Of a stretch of DNA of 5,844 nucleotides, positions 1 to 5,844 are shown in pieces; the stretch's first letter is position 1; each line of letters opens with the position of its first letter. The stretch spans positions 1 through 5,844 of the forward strand of contig PCVM01000026.1 of assembly GCA_002796045.1 (NCBI GenBank), written 5' to 3'. A program made the position numbers and the translations under genes. This DNA comes from Candidatus Roizmanbacteria bacterium CG11_big_fil_rev_8_21_14_0_20_36_8 (lineage in GTDB: Bacteria > Patescibacteriota > Microgenomatia > UBA1406 > GWC2-37-13). Under the pieces are notes generated by a model. The model did not search any database and was not told the origin of the DNA. It worked only from the letters and a program-made list of their open reading frames with translations.

Positions 1-156
1 ATAAGGATTAATGACGCCTTGAAATACATTTTTATCATCAAAGATAAACGCCGCATCATGGGAACTTGTAAGCTTTGAAAGGACGCTTGAAAGGGTGTCA
101 TTTGGGTGGGCTTTTATAATCCCTTCGGTTTTCAAAATCTTCTTGATATGTTTCAT
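1..156 (-). CDS. CBS-domain protein, N-terminal part (cut by window edge)
   Basis: The frame is open from an ATG at 156-154 to the left edge and gives 52 residues; the rest lies outside the window. After a basic start (MKHIKKILKTEG) the sequence follows the CBS-domain pattern: 'IIKAHPNDTLSSVLSKL' (strand, then helix), a short 'SSHDAAFIFDD' strand, and 'FQGVINPY' (the G-V-I strand ending a CBS repeat half). CBS domains usually come in pairs and bind adenine nucleotides such as AMP or ATP; the full architecture and any partner domain cannot be seen here. The ATG lies 28 nt after the tldE stop, so co-transcription with tldE is likely. No Shine-Dalgarno sequence precedes it (upstream bases read ttaccttttgctct). 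An alternative GTG at 201 would overlap tldE and add a non-CBS-like leader, so ATG 156 is preferred. The family call rests on the pattern only. Confidence 0.68.
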   Translation of the reverse strand, partial: MKHIKKILKTEGIIKAHPNDTLSSVLSKLTSSHDAAFIFDDKNVFQGVINPY

Positions 157-184
157 AGAGCAAAAGGTAAATGTATAACGACTT

Positions 185-1519
185 TCAAAACAGAGTTGCA
201 CTTGTAAAGTTCCACGATCCGATATGCATTGTTGGAGCAAGACCAATAAGTTCCCCTTCAAAGCTTGCAAGAGGCGTAAGTTTATCCTCAATTGCAAGAG
301 TGTTGTTTAATGCTTGTGGAATACTTTGATTAAATCTCATATTTTTCACTGGCTTGATAATTGTACCATTTTCTATGAGAAATGTTCCATCGCGAGTCAT
401 TCCAGTTATGTTTAGTTGTTTAGGATTTAAGACTCGAACATACCATAATCTTGTAACTAATAATCCTCGCTTTACAGATTTGATCATTTTTTCGCGCGTT
501 GAGATCCCAGGCTTTATATACATATGAAGTGGAATTGGGCCAAGAGTGTTTGGAGCCGGCAGTGCATGTCCAGTATTTGGCATTTTGAATCGATTTGCAT
601 TGTACGAATCATAAGCAATGTTTTTTAAAACTCCATTTTCGACTATTGTTAATTTCTTTTTTGGAACACCTTCATAGTCAAATGGCATTGGGAAAATATC
701 CTTATGAAATGGATCATCGATCAACGTGATATTTTTTCCAAAAACTAGATTCCCTATCTTGTTTGAAAAAGCACTTGCTCCTTCGTGATAAATACGGGCA
801 TTTGGACCGTACCATTGAAGAAATGCCAGCATCTCAGATACTGCTTGAGGCTCAAATATCACCTCGTACTCACCAGGTTCGATCTCAGATGGATCCGAAC
901 TTTCTATAGTTTTACTTACAGCAGTTTTAGCAATATATTCTGCATCAATATTATCATTCCTTTTTGAGACATTTGACGCAAAACCACTCGAACTCTCCCC
1001 CATAACAATTGTTGAAAGATTACATGAAGAGCTTTGATTATATGCCCAAACTCCATGTGAATTGGCAACTGCTAGATGATCGGCGCCGTTTGAGTATGCA
1101 CCTGATGCAATCAGCGAGGCATCTTTGGCTTTTTTTATCACCGTATAAACTGATTTTGCCATCCCGTGCTCTGTTGCAAATTCTATTGATTGGTCAACCT
1201 CTGGGATTGGCATCGGCTTAGGCAGACTCACAAAATGTTCATCTGGTTTTTGAAGTTGTGATAAAAAAGTGGCCTTTTCAACAACCTTTTCAAGAGAAGC
1301 TGTATCAAATGAGTTTGTTGTTGCAACTCCAATCCGTTTATTATCAATAATACGCAAAGAAACTCCAATATTTCTCCAAGCAACGTTTTGATGAATTTGA
1401 TTATTTGCAAAACGGGTTAAAGAATTTTCTGAGATCGAAAGCAGAACTTCAGTTTCCTGTGATTTTGATAATAAAAGAACCTTATCGGCGATTTTTTTGA
1501 GTTTTTTTTCAGTGACCAT
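185..1519 (-). CDS. pmbA: TldE/PmbA, non-catalytic partner of the TldD metalloprotease
   Basis: This 444-residue protein is close to the usual PmbA/TldE length (about 450). An N-terminal mixed domain spans roughly residues 1-85, a middle domain roughly 110-210, and the conserved C-terminal domain 215-444. C-terminal hallmarks are '[21 protein letters not shown]' around 280-300 (partly quoted), '[17 protein letters not shown]' at 369-385 and '[11 protein letters not shown]' at 390-400. Where TldD has HExxxH, this protein has '[12 protein letters not shown]' (223-234) with no His pair, as expected for the TldE subunit. In other organisms TldD and TldE form a heteromer that degrades unfolded peptides and processes substrates such as microcin B17 and CcdA; no such substrate gene is visible here. 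The start ATG is 13 nt after the stop of the membrane protein ORF and has no Shine-Dalgarno sequence. An A8 run covers codons 4-6 but the frame is intact. The stop is TGA, 28 nt before the CBS gene. Confidence 0.9.
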   Translation of the reverse strand: MVTEKKLKKIADKVLLLSKSQETEVLLSISENSLTRFANNQIHQNVAWRNIGVSLRIIDNKRIGVATTNSFDTASLEKVVEKATFLSQLQKPDEHFVSLPKPMPIPEVDQSIEFATEHGMAKSVYTVIKKAKDASLIASGAYSNGADHLAVANSHGVWAYNQSSSCNLSTIVMGESSSGFASNVSKRNDNIDAEYIAKTAVSKTIESSDPSEIEPGEYEVIFEPQAVSEMLAFLQWYGPNARIYHEGASAFSNKIGNLVFGKNITLIDDPFHKDIFPMPFDYEGVPKKKLTIVENGVLKNIAYDSYNANRFKMPNTGHALPAPNTLGPIPLHMYIKPGISTREKMIKSVKRGLLVTRLWYVRVLNPKQLNITGMTRDGTFLIENGTIIKPVKNMRFNQSIPQALNNTLAIEDKLTPLASFEGELIGLAPTMHIGSWNFTSATLF

Positions 1520-1532
1520 TATTATAAATAGA

Positions 1533-2870
1533 TTATTTTGAATTAACTATCTTCTCGTAAATCATAACATCTTTATTTTGAAAAATTAGTTTGTAATTAT
1601 CATTTCGCCAAAGTTGGAGATATGATCGAACGAAGTCGTCATCATATTTCAAAAGAAAGAAGTATTTAGCCTCAATTTTATCAATATCAATCAAAGTAGG
1701 ATCTGAAATCAAATTTTGTCGCTCAGTACTGTCAATCCTCCAGTTTTCGAGAACATTTGCAAATGATATGTACTCCGACTTGTGAGTCAGAGCTGGGATA
1801 TAAGATCTTTTTTTTGCATTTGCAGGCAGTGAAAATACTGTTCCTTCGTCTTGTTTCTTTAGAAAGGCTGATGCTTCGACTTCAGATTGACGAATTATAT
1901 TTTTATGTCTAATTAAGTACTGATACTGGGATACAGCTGATGGAAGAGTTAAAAATATTACTAAAATTGCTGTAATTTTTAATAATAAATACTTACTGTT
2001 TAATAACTCAAATAATAGTTGAGCCGACAAAATCCCAAATATAATTGTTACATAGGCATAAAATTGAATCGTATTAAACCAATCACCAGTCTGAATAAAT
2101 AAGACCGAAATTAGTGTAGTAACAATGGAAGTAATCAATAAGGTCAATTCAAACCTATCAATTTTCCGAGTTAATATTTGCTTAAGTAAGTAAATTAGAC
2201 CGAGGATTCTTGTTCCGGCATAATAAGTCATGAATAGAAAAGTTGAGTAAAGCTCAATTATCAGAAGTCGCGGAGAATAGCCATGTTCTTGGAGGTAATA
2301 CCTTGCTAAAATCAAGTTGTCTAGCTTCAACATTCTTGGCTCTTCGACAACATGATGGACTATTGAAAACGGAGCAAAAATGAATATGTTTTGACTGGAT
2401 AAAGCTACAGAAAAAGGATCAAGAAATATTAAAACTCCGAAAATTGCACCAAGAAAATAGATAAATGAATGTTGAATAAATGGTTTCCAATCCTTGCCAC
2501 GACATAAAATAAATCTGAAAATTTCATCAAATCCAATAAACAATGATATAACAATAGCCCCATAAAATTTTGTCCCAAAAGCTAGAAAAATAATTATAGA
2601 CAATTTAATTACATCTCCCAATTTCAACGACTTCTTTTTAAGAATTATTAATACAAAAAGTAATAATATTATTGAAAATGCATAGTGGAGACTTCTGAGA
2701 TAGGTCATGCCACTCATGAGCGGCACCATTACGTCGTTATTTGCTATGAAACTTCCTGCACGAATAAAAGACGTCCATTCGGCAAGAGTTGATCCAAAAT
2801 AAATAAAAAATAATATTAGGCCAACAAAGAGCGGTGATTTATTAATTTTTTTTTGCAAAATAAGTTCCAA
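1533..2870 (-). CDS. Polytopic membrane protein, C-terminal fragment of a frameshifted gene (GT-C glycosyltransferase-like)
   Basis: This frame encodes up to 445 residues from a TTG at 2870, but that start is probably artificial: the first residues (MELILQKK) overlap the end of the upstream ORF in another frame, and the protein reads as its continuation. Hydrophobic spans lie near residues 14-30, 64-77, 87-112, 132-150, 160-171, 203-230, 243-260, 268-290 and 296-312. They are followed by a soluble C-terminal tail of about 120 residues ('SEVEASAFLKKQDEGTVFSL' and onward, ending 'VMIYEKIVNSK'). The 'GDWFNTIQFYAY' stretch at 262-273, many membrane spans and a soluble tail after the last span resemble large GT-C-type glycosyltransferases and related uncharacterised membrane proteins of candidate-phyla bacteria. 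Substrate and reaction cannot be inferred. The TAA stop lies 13 nt before tldE. Joined with the upstream ORF the protein would be about 570 residues. Confidence 0.72.
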   Translation of the reverse strand: MELILQKKINKSPLFVGLILFFIYFGSTLAEWTSFIRAGSFIANNDVMVPLMSGMTYLRSLHYAFSIILLLFVLIILKKKSLKLGDVIKLSIIIFLAFGTKFYGAIVISLFIGFDEIFRFILCRGKDWKPFIQHSFIYFLGAIFGVLIFLDPFSVALSSQNIFIFAPFSIVHHVVEEPRMLKLDNLILARYYLQEHGYSPRLLIIELYSTFLFMTYYAGTRILGLIYLLKQILTRKIDRFELTLLITSIVTTLISVLFIQTGDWFNTIQFYAYVTIIFGILSAQLLFELLNSKYLLLKITAILVIFLTLPSAVSQYQYLIRHKNIIRQSEVEASAFLKKQDEGTVFSLPANAKKRSYIPALTHKSEYISFANVLENWRIDSTERQNLISDPTLIDIDKIEAKYFFLLKYDDDFVRSYLQLWRNDNYKLIFQNKDVMIYEKIVNSK

Positions 2871-3240
2871 CGAATAGCAATAAAATCATGTAGATTATTG
2901 GCGTTAACTGATAAAAAACTGTCACAATTGGAATGCCAGTGAGAGATATCAAATACATCAGTAAATTTGGTAAATAATGGTATCCCTGCATCACACCACC
3001 GGCAAAAAATGGTGTTTGGAAAGGAAATGTTTTAAAAGATATAGCAGATATTCCAATGTGCATTAATGAATCTCCAGAATTAGTTCCCACTATCAACCCG
3101 CACTGGTCCTTGAAACAACCATCGATTCCATACAAAACTGAAATAAGAAGATTTAAAGTAGAGCCAATAATGATCAAAACGATTAGTGCAGGATTTTTTT
3201 TAAGATAATTAATTATTTCTTTAAAAAATTTCATATCCAT
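2842..3240 (-). CDS. Polytopic membrane protein, N-terminal fragment of the same frameshifted gene
   Basis: This ORF gives 132 residues. A basic cytoplasmic start (MDMKFFKEIINYLKKN) is followed by a first membrane helix at about 17-38, an outside loop, and hydrophobic spans at about 90-110 and 112-128. The loop holds 'GTNSGDSLMHIGI' (52-64) with Asp57 shortly after the first helix, then 'FPFQTPFFAGG' and 'GYHYLPNLL'. An acidic residue in the first outside loop is typical of GT-C glycosyltransferases, where it acts in catalysis; assigning that role to Asp57 is inference. The ORF ends abruptly in the third span's tail at the A9 run, and the continuation is found in the next ORF in another frame. 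It overlaps the tldD stop: the first ATG (3240) lies inside tldD, while the third codon, also ATG (3234), makes an ATGA stop-start overlap. Both starts are plausible and imply translational coupling to tldD. Confidence 0.75.
   Translation of the reverse strand: MDMKFFKEIINYLKKNPALIVLIIIGSTLNLLISVLYGIDGCFKDQCGLIVGTNSGDSLMHIGISAISFKTFPFQTPFFAGGVMQGYHYLPNLLMYLISLTGIPIVTVFYQLTPIIYMILLLFVGTYFAKKN
2846..2854 (-). other. A9 homopolymer: frameshift point inside the membrane protein gene
   Basis: On the minus strand the bases read gca, nine A, then ttaataaatca. As given, the upstream frame reads A-K-K-N-stop (TAA at 2844-2842). With one A fewer (or two more) the same upstream frame would run straight on as A-K-K-I-N-K-S-P into the long downstream ORF. 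The two ORFs overlap by 29 nt (2842-2870) exactly around this run. This may be a sequencing or assembly indel, a real inactivating or phase-variable indel, or a site of polymerase slippage on A9. Confidence 0.82.
3231..3234 (-). promoter_or_regulatory. ATGA stop-start overlap coupling tldD to the membrane protein gene
   Basis: The minus strand reads ATGGATATGA across 3240-3231. The tldD stop TGA (3233-3231) shares bases with an ATG (3234-3232) that is codon 3 of the membrane protein ORF. Such overlaps usually mean the ribosome finishing the first gene re-initiates on the second. This favours Met3 as the true start, although Met1 at 3240 cannot be excluded. No separate Shine-Dalgarno sequence is evident. 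Confidence 0.55.
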
Positions 3241-4700
3241 TTGACAACACCAATTTTTACATTTTTAAAACGTGCTGGGCTTGCACCATGCCCGGTATGC
3301 ATAATCTGACTTGGCTGACCTTTGCCACAATTTGGAGTTCCCCAAATAGTCCACTCATCTTTTCCGCAGATCGCGTCACAACTATTCCAGAATTTTGGAG
3401 TAATCCCCTGGTAAGTAGGATTTTTCAACATCCGTCCGATTTTACCGTTTTTCACTTCCCAACCGATCTCTGTCCCAAACTGAAAATTGTACCTCTTATC
3501 ATCAATACTCCACGATCTATTCGTAGACATAAAAATTCCATATTTTGTATCTGCGATTAGTTCTTCAAGACTACCTTCGCCAGGCTCAAGATTAATATTT
3601 GTCATTCTGATCATTGGCATCTTATCCCAAGACTCAGCGCGAACTGTACCATTTGAAGGTTTATTATATTTTGGATTCAACTTGTTTAATAATCCAACTG
3701 TATCTCTAGAAGTAATATAATCTTCAAAAATACCTTTTTTCACGAGAAAAGTTCGTTGCGCTGGAACTCCTTCATCATCGTATTTGAATGATCCCAATCC
3801 CCCCTGAAGTGTGGCATCTGCTGTAAGATTCACTATTTCAGAACCGTATTTGAAATTAAATAATTTCTCTGGTGTTAAAAAGCTCGTGCCTGCGTATGAT
3901 GCTTCAAACCCTAATGCTCGATCAAGCTCTACTGCATGACCACAACTTTCATGAATCTGAAGCGCAAGCTGATTACTATCAAGAATGAGATCAAACTCAC
4001 CTGTCGGACAAGTATCAGCAGTCAATAGTTCAACGGCTTGATTGGCAATTTCCTCAGCATGTTTTTCAAGTTCCAGTTCTCGAACTAACTCAAATCCACG
4101 TGTTTGATTTTGACCTCGAAATGAGTTAGGATATGAGCGATTTTGAAATTCTGAGCCGTGGACTGCTGACGCATCAATTCCAGCGCCAGTCCACAAGATT
4201 TCTTGTGAAATTAATGAACCGATACTTGAGGCGAAGTATTTTTTTTGTCGATGCGCCTGATAGGAAGTTTGGGAAATTGCAATTTTTTTACTCACCCTTT
4301 GGGCCTTATCTGCGCGAAGTAAAAGCGCAATTTTCTCTTCCATTGGAACTTTGAAAGGATCTTCCGAATATGGAGTAGCGTATGAATCAATAATTGGTTT
4401 TAGATCATCGAGAGTGACATTAGTTGTTTTATAAGTAGTAGAAGCCGCAACCAAAGCTAATGCTTTTTTAATGGTTATATCAATACCATCTGTTGAAAAA
4501 TCATTTGATGCAGCAAATCCCCAAACACCGCTTTTCAGAATTCTAACATTGTAGCCAAGCGAGTCTCCAGAGGTGAGCGCCTCCACAACTCCATCTTTTG
4601 TAGCAATTTCTTCGGTAGTCTCATCAACAATTCGTACATCTGCGTAATCAACTGAAGAAGGGATTTTCGAGAGGATTTTTTGGACATCGTCTAACATCAT
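3231..4700 (-). CDS. tldD: TldD, zinc metalloprotease catalytic subunit
   Basis: At 489 residues it matches the normal TldD length (E. coli about 481). The N-terminal domain spans about 15-85, a middle domain about 115-215 and the catalytic C-terminal domain about 230-488. The zinc site is visible: HExxxH in 'HESCGHAVELD' (His250, Glu251, His255), and the expected third-ligand Cys at 458 in 'TPNCGKGQP'. Other conserved blocks are 'DDEGVPAQRTFLVKKG' (308-323) and 'STNRSWSIDDKRYNFQFG' (392-409). TldD pairs with TldE, whose gene lies downstream, to form a cytoplasmic protease cleaving unfolded or modified peptides. The gene begins ATGATG (4700, 4697); the first is chosen because a sigma70-like promoter puts the transcript start at about that base. 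There is no Shine-Dalgarno sequence. Its TGA stop overlaps the membrane protein gene, so the two are probably translated together. An A8 run at 4239-4246 is in frame. Confidence 0.94.
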   Translation of the reverse strand: MMLDDVQKILSKIPSSVDYADVRIVDETTEEIATKDGVVEALTSGDSLGYNVRILKSGVWGFAASNDFSTDGIDITIKKALALVAASTTYKTTNVTLDDLKPIIDSYATPYSEDPFKVPMEEKIALLLRADKAQRVSKKIAISQTSYQAHRQKKYFASSIGSLISQEILWTGAGIDASAVHGSEFQNRSYPNSFRGQNQTRGFELVRELELEKHAEEIANQAVELLTADTCPTGEFDLILDSNQLALQIHESCGHAVELDRALGFEASYAGTSFLTPEKLFNFKYGSEIVNLTADATLQGGLGSFKYDDEGVPAQRTFLVKKGIFEDYITSRDTVGLLNKLNPKYNKPSNGTVRAESWDKMPMIRMTNINLEPGEGSLEELIADTKYGIFMSTNRSWSIDDKRYNFQFGTEIGWEVKNGKIGRMLKNPTYQGITPKFWNSCDAICGKDEWTIWGTPNCGKGQPSQIMHTGHGASPARFKNVKIGVVKWI

Positions 4701-4705
4701 AGGAT

Positions 4706-4733
4706 ATTGTAATCTATGAAGATGTTATTTCAA
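4706..4733 (-). promoter_or_regulatory. Sigma70-like promoter for tldD, predicted leaderless transcript
   Basis: On the minus strand, TTGAAA (4733-4728) and TACAAT (4711-4706) are separated by 16 nt; each matches five of six consensus bases. Five bases (atcct) then lead into the ATG at 4700. With the usual spacing the transcript would begin at about 4701-4699, at the tldD start codon itself, giving a leaderless or near-leaderless mRNA. This agrees with the absence of a Shine-Dalgarno sequence. It lies in the 43-nt gap after the helicase stop, so tldD may have its own start in addition to read-through from the helicase. Such hexamers can arise by chance in AT-rich DNA. Confidence 0.5.
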
Positions 4734-4743
4734 ACAACAATTA

Positions 4744-5727
4744 TTAGTTCACAAATGTCAGCGCCACACCTTTTTTACCGGCACGACCCGTTCGGCCAAT
4801 TCGATGAATATAATCTTCATAGGTTTCTGGAGGATCAAAGTTTATGACATGGGTAATGTCATCAATATCAATTCCGCGAGATACTACGTCTGTAGCAAGA
4901 AGTATCTTTACATGATCTTTTTTCAGTTTATCCAAGGCACGAGTTCTCTGTGCTTGGCTACGATTTCCGTGAATTGACTCGACGGCAAATCCTCGATCGC
5001 GAAGCTCGCGTTCAAGTTTATTTACACCAAATTTTGTTCGACCAAAAATCAATACTTTTTTAAATTCTTCCAAATTTAACATATCGTGCAAAACTTCAAG
5101 TTTATTTCTCCCTCTCAAGTTAACAACATCCTGGTCAACATTTTGTGATGTCGCACTAGTTTTTACTGAAACTGTTACATGATTATTTAAAAATGCCTGC
5201 ATAATGACTTTTGTTGACTCAGGAAGTGTTGCTGAGAAAAATAATGATTGACGCTTTTGAGGAAGAAATGCAATAATTTTTTTGATGTCATTGATGAATC
5301 CCATGTCAAGCATTCTATCAACCTCGTCAAGAACTACATTTTGATAATCTGCTAAATTTAATCTTCGACGTTCTTGTAAATCTTGAATCCTACCCGGAGT
5401 ACCGATTACGAATTGAGGTCTTCTAGAAAGCTGTCTAGACTGCATGCTTAGTGATGCTCCACCGATACAAAGCGTTGAGTGAATTCCAATTCCCAAGCTA
5501 AACATTTTCAGTTCATCTTGAATTTGCGCCGCAAGTTCTCGAGTTGGGGTTATGATTAATACTTTTTGAAATCTGTCATTTGAAATTTTTGTGATAAGTG
5601 GAAGTAAAAATGCGGCAGTCTTTCCGGTTCCTGTATCTGCAACTCCAACTAGGTCGCGCCCTTCAAGAATTGGAGAGATCGATTGATCTTGGATAGCTGT
5701 TGGATACTCAAATCCTCTGGCAATCAC
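4744..5727 (-). CDS. DEAD-box (DEVD) ATP-dependent RNA helicase core
   Basis: Counting from GTG 5727, the 327 residues hold nearly all superfamily 2 DEAD-box motifs: part of the Q motif (GFEYPTAIQ, 5-13), Walker A (ADTGTGKT, 30-37), Ia (PTRELA, 61-66), GG (89-90), Ib (TPGR, 110-113), II (DEVD, 134-137), III (SAT, 165-167), then RecA domain 2 with 'HGNRSQAQR' (253-261), V (ATDVVSRGID, 278-287) and VI (HRIGRTGR, 308-315). It should unwind RNA duplexes in ribosome assembly or mRNA turnover, acting in the cytoplasm. GTG 5727 is only the first standard start codon after an in-frame TAA at 5805-5803, and it cuts the Q motif: the frame upstream reads 'FVDFELSKTVQKN' directly before it and supplies the expected aromatic residue. 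The real gene therefore probably starts beyond the window. The C-terminus ends 12 residues after motif VI with no basic tail; tandem TAA TAA stops follow. The RhlE-like subgroup is likely but not certain. Confidence 0.9.
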   Translation of the reverse strand: MIARGFEYPTAIQDQSISPILEGRDLVGVADTGTGKTAAFLLPLITKISNDRFQKVLIITPTRELAAQIQDELKMFSLGIGIHSTLCIGGASLSMQSRQLSRRPQFVIGTPGRIQDLQERRRLNLADYQNVVLDEVDRMLDMGFINDIKKIIAFLPQKRQSLFFSATLPESTKVIMQAFLNNHVTVSVKTSATSQNVDQDVVNLRGRNKLEVLHDMLNLEEFKKVLIFGRTKFGVNKLERELRDRGFAVESIHGNRSQAQRTRALDKLKKDHVKILLATDVVSRGIDIDDITHVINFDPPETYEDYIHRIGRTGRAGKKGVALTFVN

Positions 5728-5844
5728 ATTTTTCTGTACAGTTTTACTAAGCTCAAAGTCAACAAATTTATGTGTTGGAATATAAGCATTTACTTCAATA
5801 TTTTAGGCCTTTTTTACAAACATACGAGGATCAAGAGCACGTGC
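5728..5844 (-). pseudogene. In-frame N-terminal continuation of the helicase, interrupted by TAA
   Basis: Reading in the helicase frame from the window edge gives 'ARALDPRMFVKKA', a TAA stop (5805-5803), then 'NIEVNAYIPTHKFVDFELSK' and five more residues that join the helicase core without a gap. Both sides look like coding sequence of the same protein: the 'DPxxFVxxA' motif, then an acidic stretch, 'Y-x-P-x-x-x-F-x-DF' and the Q motif, match my memory of candidate-phyla DEAD-box helicases. In such proteins the stop position usually holds an ordinary residue, perhaps Lys (AAA to TAA is one change). No ATG, GTG or TTG occurs between the TAA and GTG 5727; two ATT codons (5799 and 5781) are the only rare-start options. 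So the gene is either nonsense-disrupted near its N-terminus, affected by a base-call error, or recoded. The gene's true start is outside the window. Confidence 0.68.

Noticed and set aside
172..177. TATACA as a -10 element for the CBS gene.
   Set aside because: The spacing would give a short 5' leader, but the matching -35 region (TGCAAC) is poor. Read-through from tldE is simpler.
1521..1526. Perfect TATAAT on the minus strand immediately before tldE.
   Set aside because: It ends two bases before the ATG, so transcription would begin inside the gene; no good -35 lies 16-18 nt upstream. Probably chance in AT-rich DNA.
785..4354. Plus-strand ORFs of 60-90 residues (785-967, 1009-1221, 3288-3560, 3487-3720, 4133-4354) and a minus-strand one at 1228-1410.
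   Set aside because: All lie inside well-supported minus-strand genes in other frames, and their translations show no recognisable domains.
4701..4743. Possible intrinsic terminator between the helicase and tldD.
   Set aside because: No stable GC-rich hairpin followed by a T-run is visible on the minus strand; the space is better explained as a promoter.
185..5805. Alternative genetic code (TGA=Gly, or TAA as sense) to explain the helicase stop.
   Set aside because: TldD and TldE end on TGA at normal family lengths, and the helicase and membrane protein end on TAA, tandem in the helicase case.
5809..5815. A AAA AAG heptamer in the correct register for -1 ribosomal frameshifting just before the helicase TAA.
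   Set aside because: The coding sequence after the TAA is in the same frame as before it, so a -1 shift would not rejoin it; it would read GGC CTA AAA TAT and hit TGA at once.

Overview
All recognisable genes lie on the minus strand and appear to be read as one tightly packed block, from high coordinates to low: DEAD-box RNA helicase, tldD, a multi-spanning membrane protein (split into two ORFs by a frameshift), pmbA/tldE, and the start of a CBS-domain protein cut by the left window edge. Intergenic gaps are at most about 43 nt. No tRNA, rRNA, CRISPR array, insertion sequence or large repeat was seen, and no gene-free stretch exceeds 300 bases.

The DNA is AT-rich. The helicase N-terminus (an FVKKA-type motif, then a DF-containing Q-motif lead-in), the DEVD form of motif II, the helicase ending just after motif VI, the GT-C-like membrane protein and the small CBS protein together suggest a Candidate Phyla Radiation (Patescibacteria) bacterium, perhaps Microgenomates-like. 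This is inferred from remembered family patterns, not from a search. TGA and TAA both end proteins at the expected family lengths, so the UGA=Gly code of Gracilibacteria/Absconditabacteria is unlikely.

Region by region: 5844-5728 carries the conserved N-terminal part of the helicase, interrupted by an in-frame TAA at 5805-5803. 5727-4744 is the two-RecA-domain helicase core. 4743-4701 is a short spacer with a good sigma70-like promoter placed so that tldD mRNA would be leaderless. 4700-3231 is TldD with an intact HExxxH zinc site. 3240-1533 is a membrane protein whose reading frame breaks at a run of nine A. 1519-185 is TldE/PmbA, which lacks the zinc motif. 156-1 is the first 52 residues of a CBS-domain protein.

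TldD and TldE are known in other organisms to form a heteromeric metalloprotease that acts on unfolded or modified peptides. Both subunits are present and look intact here, but the membrane protein gene sits between them, which is not the usual neighbouring arrangement. The two most notable points are the disruptions: a homopolymer frameshift in the membrane protein, and an in-frame stop inside a still-conserved stretch of the helicase. Each could be a real mutation, a recoding event or a sequence error, and raw reads would decide.
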